A DNA stretch of 64,000 nucleotides from Pseudisothecium myosuroides (lineage: Eukaryota; Streptophyta; Bryopsida; Hypnales; Lembophyllaceae). Location of the stretch: the NCBI GenBank assembly GCA_951799445.1, contig OX637287.1:16616224-16680223 (forward strand). The letters are read 5' to 3'. The translations under genes and the position numbers were made by a program. Positions 51,316 through 63,267 of this stretch are shown here, piece after piece; position 1 is the stretch's first letter; each line of letters opens with the position of its first letter. The notes under the pieces were generated by a model. The model was not told where the DNA came from. It did not search any database and saw only the letters and a list, made by a program, of their open reading frames with translations.

Positions 51316-51967
51316 TGGAAAAATTACTGTATATGCTGTGCGCAAAGCTCCGTCAACCGTCAACCCGCAACCCTAATTCTGTGCTCAGGACCCCCTCCCA
51401 AACCCGTGCCTCAACTGATTGATGACCAAGCCATCCGATTTCCCAACACGGCCCACCTATACCCGGCGCGGGTACCGGGGCAGCATCCCCAGCCCGCTCA
51501 AGCATCCACAGTAAGCCTAGTGTCACGCACTCCACTCTTTAGAATCATACATTGGCCTCTTTCCCGGACGCTTGCTTGGTCGCGTCGAGCTCCGTCCCCC
51601 GTTTCGCCGGATTGTTGACAATCCCCGCTCGCCCTTCCTCCACCCTCGTCTTGCGCAAATCCGTCGCCTGCCGCTCGCTCTGCTTCTCATTTTCTGTTCT
51701 CTCTGGGAGCAGGTAGGTCCCTTTCTCAAGATCATCCTGAGCTGCTGGATGTTTTGGTTGTGTGTTGATGATTGTCTGGGAGTACTAACTGTGGCTCCTT
51801 TCTAGACTAGACTGACTAGACTGGTGCCGAAATTGGTTGTGCTTAGGGTTAGGGGAGCTTGTGTGATCGCGGTGGCGTGGATTGCGCTTGCGGGTTGGTT
51901 TTGGAGGACTTCTGATTTAGGGTTGTGGGTTGTGGGGGTGCGTTCAGAGAATCACTAGCTAGCAAAC
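51316..51967 (+). promoter_or_regulatory. Promoter and leader region of QCR8
   Basis: GC-rich, pyrimidine-rich leader with a likely leader-intron donor at 51713 (gagcag/gtaggt) and a possible acceptor AG shortly before the ATG (about 51956-51957). No clear TATA box. Placement is inferred from composition and splice-like motifs. Confidence 0.4.
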
Positions 51968-52816
51968 ATGGGGAAGGTGCCGGTGCGGCTGAAAGAGGTG
52001 GTGTACACGCTGTCTCCGTACCACCAGCAGGTGATGGCGAGCCTGTGGAAGGACGTCCCGTACAAGCTGGGCAAGAAGTTCCACGAGAACTGGGTGTCGG
52101 CGTTCACGTTGGTGGTGCCGATCGTGGGCACGTACATGTGAGTAGTGGAGCTCTGACTGGTCCTGGGACGAATTGTTCTTCTCTGCCGTGGAGGGTTTCT
52201 TGGTTGGATGACTTGTGGATTAGGGTTTCACGTCGCAACTAGAATTCTGGATGTCGCGATGTGCTAGATATGCGGTCCTCGGGGGTGACAGAAATGAGTT
52301 CTAGAAATCTAGACAATGTTCTTGGTAACGGTATGCTGATGAACCTGCCTGGGAGTGTCCTAGAATGCTAGTAGGTCTTTGGTTACATTGTTGAGATCAT
52401 TAGCATAGAGCACTATGAGTAATTTTAGGTGGTATGATCGAGTGGAGGCGCTAACAGATAATGGTTCCGTTTATGTCTGTACTTTTCTATTGGAAGGGTA
52501 TAGAAGGCATCGTTGTGATCTTGGAATAGTTCTTCATCGTAGCCAGTGTACTATGGACGCTTGGGGATACCTTTGGGCGCGTTGAGATTTTTGTTTTTGA
52601 AGGGTGTGATTCGCATGTGATGATATTGGAGTAGGTTATCAAGTGAGTTCGCATTCGAGTGAACGTTCCAGATCCCATCTGAATTTAGTCGGGTAACAGG
52701 TGGGACATTGGTAAAAAGTGTGGCACTTGTTATGAAGATTGTATCTGAAGATGTTGATGTTGTGCAGGTATGCTGAGAATTACAGAGAGAAGGACAAACT
52801 TCATCACAGATACTGA
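51968..52816 (+). CDS. QCR8: Cytochrome b-c1 complex subunit 8 (QCR8), two exons
   Basis: Small single-span subunit of mitochondrial complex III (ubiquinol-cytochrome c reductase) in the inner membrane. Exons join(51968-52137, 52768-52816) give 219 nt and 72 residues, exactly the plant QCR8 length. The sequence opens MGKVPVRLKEVVYTLSPY, has the amphipathic KDVPYKLGKKFHENW block, a membrane segment around residues 45-62 (WVSAFTLVVPIVGTYMYA) and the charged tail YREKDKLHHRY. The donor AT/GTGAGT and acceptor GTGCAG split the Met codon after TY. The intron is 630 nt. No cleavable presequence is expected for this subunit and none is seen. Confidence 0.95.
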
Positions 52817-52993
52817 AGCCATCGAGGATGGAAGGCGCTGTCATTCTGGCTCTTCGTGGTTAGTAAACTTGTTTAGGTTTTCAAGGATACTTGGAATGGG
52901 TGTACTGCTCGTAGTTATAACAGTGCACTTTCATAATATAACAGTGCACTTTCAAGGAGCAGGTTTCGTGGTTTTTTTTAGTCGATCGTTGGA

Positions 52994-52999
52994 AATAAA
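52994..52999 (+). terminator. Candidate poly(A) signal of QCR8
   Basis: AATAAA 178 nt after the QCR8 stop codon; plausible plant near-upstream element, unproven. Confidence 0.35.
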
Positions 53000-55125
53000 G
53001 TCATGCATTGGCGTTGCTTGTTTTGAATCCGTTAGATGTCGATTCAATTTGATCTGTCATGTACAATTTTGGGGGAAGGAAGCAGGGCAGTGCAATATGT
53101 AGTTAGTGAGCCTAGATTGATTAAAGTCTTCAACAAATCTGGTCACAGCAGGGAGCTCTCGTTCCCTCACCTTGTTGAAGAAATGCATCAATGGATAAAC
53201 AAAAAACCTCCCTCAACTCACTTAAGGTCTTGAAAAGCCCAAATTTTAGTTGTAGCTCTTCACGTTCGAAATACTGTTTATGTTCATGTGTAAGTCTAAC
53301 ACACACGTCCTTTACCTATTGCGAATAATCAAATCTCAGGAATGGTGATAACTTAATCAACTGCATCCACTTCACTATCTCTATGAAATAAATACTGTCC
53401 TTGAGTTCTTGGAGTATAAATGTTGGGCTCGATCAAGAGTGGGTCTGTTTGTGTCTCACAGACAAGTGAAAATTGAAGTCCTCAATCAAACAACAGGTGT
53501 AGACAGAAATTGGTTACATGTGACCCGGTTCATTTTTCTGAATTGCCAATTCATAACTGTTGAGCTAAATTTCATTACTTATTCATTTTTAGTAAAACGA
53601 TCAAGGAATACTGACTGCAGCGTATCAATGAAAACTGATCAATAATCAAGAGGGGCTTAGGTTTATGACTGGTGGGGTTGAAACTTTTGCCTGGACACCC
53701 CTCAATAAATTCCAAGTGAATGCATGTTAAGACGAAAAAATTAGAAATAGCATGCATCGGAATCGATAGACAGCCATTGGGAAGTTGGAAATTATAGATA
53801 CACAACTAATTGTTATCAATGACTAACATTCTATAGCAGTGACGAGCACCCAGCTTTTTCACTGTTGCTGCATTGTGATTGCCAGTCATCGTTGCAAGTA
53901 ATATTAGACGATATCCCCTATTTTTAGTGGATGTTTTGTTGATTCGCTACATATTCTAAGAACAATATTGTTCTTTTCTGAATGAATGTACATTCTTTTG
54001 GATGCACATTATAAGTTTCATCCTCATTTTGCACGTTTCATCCATTTAAGTGGATGTAAACAACTGCATCACTGGCTCCAAAAAAGATCGCTTTTTGCAC
54101 TGCCCAAAATAAATGAAAAAAAAGTCTTTGGCCTCGGATGCTTCAAAGCTTCGGCCGCTGACAAAGCAATGAATTCCCACTTCAGCCGTCTCCCGCTGAA
54201 AACGAGCCTCGCGCTTTTCCACCGAAGTGGACCCCCGAATCCAACGCTCTTTTTGCTGTTGCCCGCCAAATCTCCTTCCCTGAAGCCCAATCCCGTTCCT
54301 TGCTGCACTTCAAATTCAACTGTAGCCCTAGTGATGGCGGATGCATGTTCGGCTGCATGTCCGCAATTGCTGCAACAGAAGCAAGCTCGGAGAGGTGGAG
54401 GTCTCAAGACGCCCATCTCGAACTGACACAAGCAAAGAAACTTCTCCAGCATTTGCTTTCATGAGGTGGGTCACTGGCTCTGTGGGTCACTCGAATATAC
54501 CGTCAACGTCGTCGCTTCACTTCGTCCCAGTTTACGTCGATCTTGTCTGAGTTTTCTTTGGAGCTTGTGAAGAGACTCTTATGTTGTTGCAATAAAAATG
54601 TGTGTTTGTCATGGTGGTTCTGTGACGGTGGACATTCCTTGTAGTATCACATGTTGATGAGATAGCATCGGGGGCTTGATAGGATTTCGCCACGATTTTG
54701 TGGGTTCGAGGATTCGGTCTGACTTCTTCCTCGCCTCGTCAGGTGGAAAGGAGGCGGTTGGGTGGGATTTTCCTGCGCAGAAACACACCTGGAGGTTTGG
54801 GAATGCTCTTCGTGGTAGTGGAGAGAATGTGGTGGAGCTTACGTGGTTACCCCGGCCGGTTCTTGTGCAGGGGTGTGCAGAAGCCTGGAAGGATGATTGT
54901 TCGGGTGACGAATGCAGCGAGAGGCGCCGTCTAGAGTGGAGGATGCATTCCTTTTCGAAGATCTTGAGTGGAAGAAAATGTACACTTTTGATAGCTTCAC
55001 ATTCGCATTCTTGTCAATGTCCAATGTTGCAATCTGGCACCTGCTGTGTCATTCAAGCTCTAGAGTAGCTGCTAACGAAGCAGGAGCAATGTAGGAGAAT
55101 CAGGATTTGTAGTTGATTTGTCAAG
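53000..55125. other. Spacer, then promoter and leader of the PTEN2-like gene
   Basis: 53000-53980 shows no gene. 54080-54550 is GC-richer and has open frames on both strands (53986-54426 +, 54069-54452 -). I name no family for either; they may be leader sequence of the phosphatase or a decayed coding fragment. 54550-55125 is presumed 5' UTR. Confidence 0.35.
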
Positions 55126-58100
55126 ATGGCACAAAGGGGTGTGGATTACGAGTCTTTGCCAGGTAGTCTAGGTTCATCGCCGAAACAGCTCTTAAGTAAG
55201 TCCTGGAGGAGGTCCGTATCCAACCGAGCAATGTCAGAGCGAGGCTCAGAATCCCACACTGAATCGGTTCTGCGATGCTCACAGAATCTAGAACATTACA
55301 GTTCCCAACAATCCTCGACCACGAAGACATTGTTTTCTCTTCACACCACGCCACCTTCGGAGCGTCCACCGCCACCCTCTCCCGTTGCCAAGTCCAAGTT
55401 CTTGTCGAGATCTGTGACGTTCTCATCTCTCGGGTCGAAGATCGGGAAAACTCTACACTCAGATAGTCACTCCTCCGAGCGTTCTCCGTTTAAGCTTGCC
55501 GTAGAATCCACATCTTCGGATACTGACACGAGAGTTCCAAGTCAAGGAGATGGGCCAGCCATGTTCGCCAAATCCCTGTTTAGGTCATCGTCCTTTGCAG
55601 CTACTCGGGATTCAAAAGCAGACCAGAGTACTTCCCATCCCTGTACTGACCCTGCGCCATCCTCGACTAAGTCAGCCACTCGATCATCTAGTTTTGCACA
55701 CAGGGAGCAGGGGTTTTCCATCGGGAGGTCTCTCTCACGGTCATTTTCTAGCCTTTCAAGCCATGACCGAGAGCCAGGGTTCAAGGCGGACTCATCCTCT
55801 GGCATCTCCAAATGGGCTCGGAGCTTTCGGTCCAAATCGATAGCGGAGCCTGAGGTTCCTGAATCCTCTCCTTACAGCCTCTTCTCGGGGTCACCATCTT
55901 CCAGGCGGCCCTCATCAAGGGTGTTTCCAATCGAAGAGTTGGAGACTTCGTTTGGTGTGCTCACCAAAGGGTTTCTGGATACTTCGAAGAATGCTGTCAA
56001 GGCTGTCCAAGACAAGGCACGACACCTCGTGTCCCAGAATAGTCTACGGTACCAGGTATATCAAAATGCATGCCATCAACTAACGTTGTCATTAGAGCTT
56101 CCAAAACACACGTCTAAATGCACTGATCTCGTAGTGTACCATGAGCGCAACGGTCTATGTCTATGGCCACTGACTTCGGAATGGAAATGGCGTTGTATAC
56201 TGTCACTCTCAGAGAGAGAGAGAGAGATGGAAATTTGACCTGAACAGATTTGGCTCGTGTACCCAAAGTTCTGTCCACAGCTCTATACATCTCCTAATAT
56301 CACACTCCTACAATTGTTACAATGCTTCAAGTGATGCAAACAGTATCCTCCACTTTATTGCCTCAAGGGTAGCCTCATAATAGTAGTAGTATTCATTTGG
56401 TTGCAGGATGGTGGTTTACATCTTGACATGGTGTACATCACTGAGGGTATAATTGCAGTGGGATTTCGTGGCGCTCATACCAGTTCCAGCATTCTAGGGT
56501 ATACGGAGGTGGGTTCTCTTGAGACTCTCTTGAAATGTTACCATAGGTATGGTCGATAGCAAGTACTTTCTTGGTTGGTGTATGGTGCAGTTCACATGCG
56601 AAGTATTTGCTTGTGGATGTTTACTATGAAGCTCGATGCTGTCCTTTCTCACTGCTCAACATTTTTTTCTAGGCTAATTATCAAGACCTCGCGGAGGAGC
56701 TTATCTCATTTTGCGAGGCCGAGCATCAGGTACATTATCCGTCAATTCTATTTGTACGATGTCGTGGATAATTTCTCACGAGAAACTGGTTTGCATTTAC
56801 CTAGTCTTTTTGAGTATAATGATGTTGATCTTTTTCTACATTTGCATTTGCAGGGCAGATACAAAATCTTTAATCTATGCTCGGAGAAGCTGTATGATAC
56901 CTCGCTTCTTCATGACAAGGTTTGTTCTCATCATCTTTAAGATTCCCAATGGCAAGGTAGTTTAATTTCTCGTATAATGCTCCCGATTTTCAGTGAGCTC
57001 AAATGTTGCTGATTATGACTGACTTTAAAGTGGGTGAGATATCAATTTGACTGTAATGAGTTGAATCTTAATGAATTAATCGTTATTACGGAGTATCTTC
57101 TGAACGAGTACTGCGAGGTCTGTAGTGATTAGTGTGCATGTATTTTCTCAATATTCATGCTATATACTTTGGTATTAAGGGACTTTTTTACCGTGCAGGT
57201 GGCATGCTTTCCTTTTCAAGGTAGCAATTGTCCTCCTTTGCAGCTTGTGGCAGCCTTTTGTGAGTCTGCCCATGCATGGCTCAAAGAAGGCCTCGAGAAT
57301 GTGGTAGTGGTGCACTGCAAAGGAGGGATAGCCCGCACCGGACTTATGATATCCTGCCTTCTCCTTCACCTCAAAGTATGTGCATCTCCTTGTATTTTTG
57401 AAGAGAGAGATTGATTCTATACTCGATGCAGTGTGCCTTGATCTCATCACGTTGGCATCTCTCAATCAGCTGCGAAGCTTAAGATTTCATGTTATGTTTT
57501 GAATTCTATGTTTTTTTAATCTTGTTATGGTTTACTTCGAAGTCAAGGTTTTCTTGCTGCATTACTCGTCTATTCAGAGAGAGTGTTTGATTAACAGTGC
57601 ATGGGTTTGCTTATTGTCGCAGTTCTACCCTACCGCAGAAGAATCAGTGAACCACTACAACCAGAAACGATCTGTGGAAAGCAATGGATTGAATCTTCCT
57701 AGCCAGCTTGTAAGTGTCGGTTTTCATTGTTCTGAATGATGTGCACCTTGTACACCAGGTTCGGACTCTTGATACTTCAATATCACGAAAACACAATGCT
57801 GCACGGAATAATTTCGTTTTGGGATGCTCAAAGTGGATCCAGTTCCTCTTTTCTTTCGGTTTATGGGAGAGCTCCTAAACATGAGTCTTACCGTGGTCTT
57901 GTGTGATGTGACAGCGGTACGTGAACTACTACGAGAAGGTTCTGAGAAAATACCATGGATTTACTCCAACTGGACGAAGGTATTACGCAAACCATTTCAT
58001 ACTCACGAGTTTATGCAAAAAGTGCCTTATTTGTTGTCCTGGACATAGTTTCCTGCTAGGCATGTTTGTAATAATGTTACAAACCTAGACGACAGCACGG

Positions 58101-60853
58101 TTTGTACATTTTTATGAAATGAAGGCTACTGCCAAGCATTGTAAGGCTAATGGTTGGTATTAGCTTGGAATATACCCAGTATTTGGATTGGTGTTCTCTG
58201 ATCCATCTGAACGCTGCCCAAGTTTGTTTTGTATGCTTGATACTGTAAATTTATCTTCTCTTTATTGACGCTTATGCTGTTTATATTGACCGCAGATGTG
58301 CCTTGAGGAGTATTCGCCTGATCAACTGCCCGACTTGGATTTGTCCTGCTCTGACAGTCTCAGACCATGAAGGTACTGCTTGTGTTGTCCCTTTCGAGAG
58401 TTGTCGTTTTTGTGAGCCCTATCGGTATCATTACCATTGATTTCTATGTTTGTCCCACTGGTTGATATGCTCTTTCTTGGGATTGGGACTGAAGTTCCAT
58501 ATAGTTCCTGGCTTACCGGTACTGACCGGGATATACATGAAAAATTAACAGGTGTACTATTCAGGAGCATGAAGCATCCCGATACAAGGTCCATGTTGGT
58601 GCGTTTGTTTCCCCTTTTCTCTGATTTATTTTCCTTCTATTAAGATGGGACAGATTCTCAATCCCGGAGATATACGTGCATTATCCGCATTCGGCTTTCC
58701 ATTTTGCAATTTCAAGTTTTCTTCTCACCGTGACACAGTGATGCTGGTTCGAAATCAATCTGAATGTTATATTTTGATGGTCGTGCAGACTGAAGACTTA
58801 TGGAAAACTTCCATTAGAAAAGGGGACTTTGTATTTGATCTGCCTGACGGCGGACGTGCTGCTACAGTTAACGGGGACTTCAAAATTCAGTTCCAGTGTT
58901 ATCATGTTGATTTTTCCTGGTGATTATCTGGCCTCTGAAGCTTGAGGAATTTCTCCGTTTTCAGTTGAATAGGACCCGGTGTGCAACGTTGCACCAAGCC
59001 ATACAGAGTGTTCTTTTTTGTATTCTGAAATTTGGAGTATCTCATTATCTTAGGTGCTATATTTCATCTGTCGATAACCAAGTTGTTCTTTTGACAACAG
59101 TTGGTTAAATACGAATTTGATGGACGGAAATTTTGTTCTTCGGGCAGATGACTTCGATAGATTTGATAAGGTAAGATTTCTTCACGAATCCTGTACATTA
59201 TAGACTTATCCTCCATAAATGAAGGAATCTAAAGTGTTCTCACATTTACAGTGGTCATAACATTATTCAGCTTGTCTGATTGTTCCCAAGAATATTCTGC
59301 CTATCTCAGTCGCTTAACATGTTTCCAAGGTTAAAAAAACCGGCTTTTGTAGGTTGACGATTTAGACTAAGTTGAGACCGGCTTCGGGCTGCATAGTGAT
59401 TTGGTTTATGTCAGGTCAACAAATTAACTAGTAGCCTTCGTGACTCCTAAGGACACCCCTGGCTCATTGCTGAATAATGTTATGGTACTGACTTAAGTTG
59501 ATGTGATCATGTGTTTGAAAGAGTTGGTCCTTGGTTCAAGGACCTGTCTCTGACCTGGGGTTATTCATTTTATGCCGACGTGACGCAGAATTCTACTATA
59601 GAGAACTCAAATCTTCACAAATAGAGTTGGCATAACTATGCACCTTCAGGAAAATAGATCTTACCGTGGTGTAACTGTTGTAGAAAACTCAAATAACATA
59701 ATTACGGCTACTCGAATCTAATACGATTTTACTTGCGATTTTACTTTTTAGGAGATTGAACAGAGAATTTCGATCTCTAACAAATGTCCTAAATACAGGG
59801 ACTTCAGGAGGCAGTAGGATTCCAAGTAGAACTGGACTTGGTGGATACTAATTCTCCGAGTCTACAAGCTACCAGTGTAAGAGATTCAGCTCCTACAAGT
59901 CTGAGGTATAGCTTGCCTTCAGATTCGGCTGCTGGCAGAACATCTTCGTGCATCGATCCACATGCAGATGACGAGATAAAAATATTTTCAGGTTTGCACT
60001 TTTCATTCTTTTGGTTCAGATTTCTGTTTCTATTTTCGCAGTCGTCATGCTTGCCTTGTATCACAAATACCACAACTCGTATCTCTCGACATAATTTCCC
60101 AGCAATGATTTACTGATTTTAGGTGCTTTGGATTTTCGAACACCTGGACTCAGTTTCCTCTACGTCTGGAAATGGTTCTGGTTCTGATTCTGAGAATTGA
60201 AACTTGCAGATAGTGAAGGAGAAGAGGAAGAAAGCCCTGGGATGTCGGCATGCCCATCCACAGAGAAACGAGACATCCGAGAACAAGACTGGAGTTGTCA
60301 ACCATGTGATGCAAATGACACAACCAGGCATTCGTCATTTCAAAATACTCTGTTCAGTGCAGTACCGGAAATCAGTACAGGCATTTTGAATGCTATGGAT
60401 CGATTTGGTATGACCCATCTGAGAGGTTACAGAAAATCTGCAAGCATGCCCAATAGCTCTCGTAGTTCTTCCGACAGATATACCCCTGGCTCTACACAAT
60501 CTGCTGATTATGGTACCGAGGCCTGGTTACATGGAAGTTCAAGATTTCAAAGTTCAAAAGAGGGAAAATTCACCTCTGATTTTGAGAGAGAGGATTCAAT
60601 TGGAACCATCTCATATATTTCTGCGAAAGTCATCATTTCTGGGACACTTAATCCAGAACTTGCAGACTCTGAGAACCCTTGCGCTTCCTTCAGCAGTGAA
60701 GATCCAAGGTCGTCATTTAGGAGTGAAGACGACGGACATTTGATTATTAGTGATCCACATAGTGATTTCCAAGCACTGGCTACTGCCAGTGCAGCTGATG
60801 CTTCCCTGTTCAGTTTTGTCGATGAAGAGGACTACGAAAGTGACGAAGCTTAG
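55126..60853 (+). CDS. PTEN2: PTEN2-like phosphatidylinositol/dual-specificity phosphatase, thirteen exons
   Basis: Lipid/protein phosphatase of the plant PTEN2 group. Exons join(55126-56055, 56407-56508, 56673-56729, 56854-56919, 57199-57375, 57623-57709, 57915-57979, 58296-58372, 58552-58598, 58789-58919, 59101-59170, 59799-59991, 60210-60853); 2646 nt, 881 residues, in frame at every junction. Residues 1-275 are Ser-rich and probably disordered. A PTEN2-typical TKGFLDTSKNAVKAVQDKAR helix follows. The phosphatase domain (about 310-500) has the P-loop HCKGGIARTG with nucleophile Cys425 and Arg431. A C2 domain (about 500-650) includes VNGDFKIQF and CWLNTNL. The tail is acidic and ends FSFVDEEDYESDEA, a PTEN2-like end. 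It is longer than Arabidopsis PTEN2a (about 611), mainly from the N-terminus. In the P-loop, human Lys128 and Gly129 are Ile and Ala. Confidence 0.94.
56212..56227. repeat. (GA)n microsatellite in PTEN2 intron 1
   Basis: Short AGAGAGAG run in the first intron. Confidence 0.6.
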
Positions 60854-62142
60854 TTCTTTGCAGAGTGGAGGCGAATTTGATCTTATAAATACCTTGTGAA
60901 GGTTGTTATCGTTGTCAGTTGCTGCCAGTAAAGGTCGACAACAATGAATCTTATTATGGCCTCCATATCTTGCCTCGTGAGTCAAACTTTGATTCTTTGA
61001 GTACGTTCAGAGTAAGAGTTTAAATTTGATTCACGTTGTCAGACTAACTTTTCCCCAACTGATCAATCCATTCTTATAATAGTATTTCGCATACCTTGAG
61101 GCTTCTGTTGGATTCTGTCAGATTTTTTTTTTCATTTTTAATGAAATGCCAAAGTGGTGATATTGACTGAAATGTTACAGTGGTGCTCCAAATTTCAACA
61201 TTCATCCATATATTGGATAGAAAAACATCACATTAGCACATATCACATATCCATAATTCCATTTTCATCCACAACTTGGTGATTTCATCCAATATTTTTT
61301 TTAATTTGAGGGAAAAAAAAACATTGGATTATGTATAAGACCATCTCTACTCTTGCTTTGAAAAATCAGCACGGAAAACTACCTGTGTCGGGCTCCCAAC
61401 TATGAAAAAGTGGTCTTCATTGAATACTACCCCATCCATATCTGCACTCAAGTCCCACCCAAAACTACAAATGTCTATATTTGTTCTTGATTTTTGAATC
61501 CTCAAATATTTTTTTTTTGTCGCGATTCATTGTGCGGCATTGTTCACTACTTGGCACCAACCCAAAATCAAGCGTGCAAACACGTCAAACAAGGATTTTC
61601 TAACGAAAGAAGTAAGTGAACTCCGAATTGTTGTAGTGAAGCAGCCTGTTTTCCCTTAGCTGAACCGTTGTGGCCAAGTTGGGCGGTTGCAGTGGGGGAC
61701 GAAAAGAAGCCTGAGCTCAGAATACATCACCCCGGGACCGTGTTCAGGGCAAGAATGGAGATGCTCTTGCACCTTGTATGACCGCGACATTAAGAAGTGG
61801 CAAGGCACTTAATGCCTTGTGAGATGTGGCGGTGCATTGAAGACCAGATGCACCAACCACCCCTTAAAGTCCTTGTTATAGCTCTTCCTCTTCTTGTCAT
61901 GCCCCTTGTGAGCTTCCTCATCTTCCACTAAGGCCATAGTCAAAGATAATCAAATTAGTGTGAGTATAAAATTACTTGCTACAAAGACCCTTTTTTGCTA
62001 AGCAAATGTTGAACTGATGGGAGGAACAATACAACTTGTAACGTGAAAGGGGTATTGGTGTGGAGCCATCAGGCTCTAGACAAGTGCAACAAGCTTAGAG
62101 TAGCGTTGCTAAGGCCAATGGCAAGGCTTGGTGGCGATGCTC
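60854..62142. other. 3' flank of the PTEN2-like gene and spacer
   Basis: The presumed 3' UTR is followed by AT-rich spacer. A slightly GC-richer stretch at 61540-61860 has no recognisable gene. Confidence 0.4.
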
Positions 62143-62360
62143 TAAGGTAGTTAGCTATAAAGACGACCGTCTTCTTCAAATTGACCCTATAATTAGCCTT
62201 AAAATAAATATGAGATAACCCTTAAATCGACCTCTGCAAGCAATTGTGTGGATTGAGGATAAAGTGTTATTTATTGCAAGAACCAATCATTCTCCTTGGT
62301 TTCCCCATATTTCTTTTCAAGTTGCAAGGGAACAAATTTTGGGAGACCTAAGGTCACAAA
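62143..62360. mobile_element. TAAGG-TIR element, copy d, truncated
   Basis: The left end TAAGGTAGTTAGCT and about 215 bp of interior (tcaaattgaccctata, 'caagaaccaatcattctcc', 'gacctaaggtcacaaatggg') match the left half of copies a and c. The right half is missing; it is replaced by sequence ending TACTTTAGAGGTTAA at 62533, a right-end fragment of the TTAA family. Confidence 0.55.
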
Positions 62361-62529
62361 TGGGTTGAAAATATATACAAAGAATTTCAACAAAAAAACT
62401 TTTATATTCATCTTTAAGAAAATTATGAAGTGGAAGTTGATAAGGACGTAAAAATTCCAAATTATGAAGTCGTCAAAGCCTATTTAAGTTCTCTAAAAAT
62501 CCAAAGTGGACTCCTTAGTACTTTAGAGG
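62361..62529. mobile_element. TTAA-family right-end fragment
   Basis: About 170 bp ending 'ccttagtactttagagg' followed by TTAA (62530-62533), like the right termini of copies 1-4. No left end is present. Confidence 0.45.
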
Positions 62530-62533
62530 TTAA

Positions 62534-63199
62534 TAATCTTTGGATTGAAGCATTGAAATGTTCTCAATTGGAATGGTGTCCTATTTTGTTGCAAAATAGA
62601 TAGGCAACCATGAAGGATCTTCAAGTTCCTACTTTCAAAATGTGACAAAAATTATAATTTTGAAAAAAAAAAATGGAACAAAAAGTAGATTGATGGAGCT
62701 ACAAATTCTTAGTCAAGCTTAAGATGTTTAAAAGCAATAAACTATATGAAATTCAGCTTTGACTTTTCAAATGCTCCTTTGACTTGCTCTGTCATGTATA
62801 CGTATGGGTTAATTTTATCTTCCATCATGCGGTTTCCGTAATCATAAATTAGCCTTAAAAGGATGTTGAGGACCTTTTGTATCCTTTGGATGGTCTATAC
62901 AAATTGAAGAATAGATGATTTTCATCCAAATTCTTTTGTGTAACTTTATTGATCATCATTGATTTGAGTTCAAGACATTCTAGTTGTTCTTCAGTTTTAT
63001 GTGGGGTCATTTATCAAAAAAATAGTATACTATCTTATGTATTTCAATACTTTGAGCTTTTTACCCTTAAAACTTGACTTTGACATTGAAAACAATTTCT
63101 TTTGCTTTTGAAAAAAAATAAAAAGAATGAAGCTTCTAATTAGAAGTTTCTACTTTACTTGGAAATTTTGAAAAATTTCTTAAAGTTAGCATTTTAGTG
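62534..63199. other. AT-rich spacer, no gene seen
   Basis: No supported feature. Confidence 0.45.
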
Positions 63200-63267
63200 A
63201 AGTTTGAAGTTGAGTATCTACAACCGTATTTCTAAGTTTGAAGTTGAGTATCTATAACCATATTTCT
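63200..63267. repeat. Two tandem copies of a 34-bp unit
   Basis: 'aagtttgaagttgagtatct' starts at 63200 and again at 63234; two to three mismatches between the copies. Confidence 0.75.
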
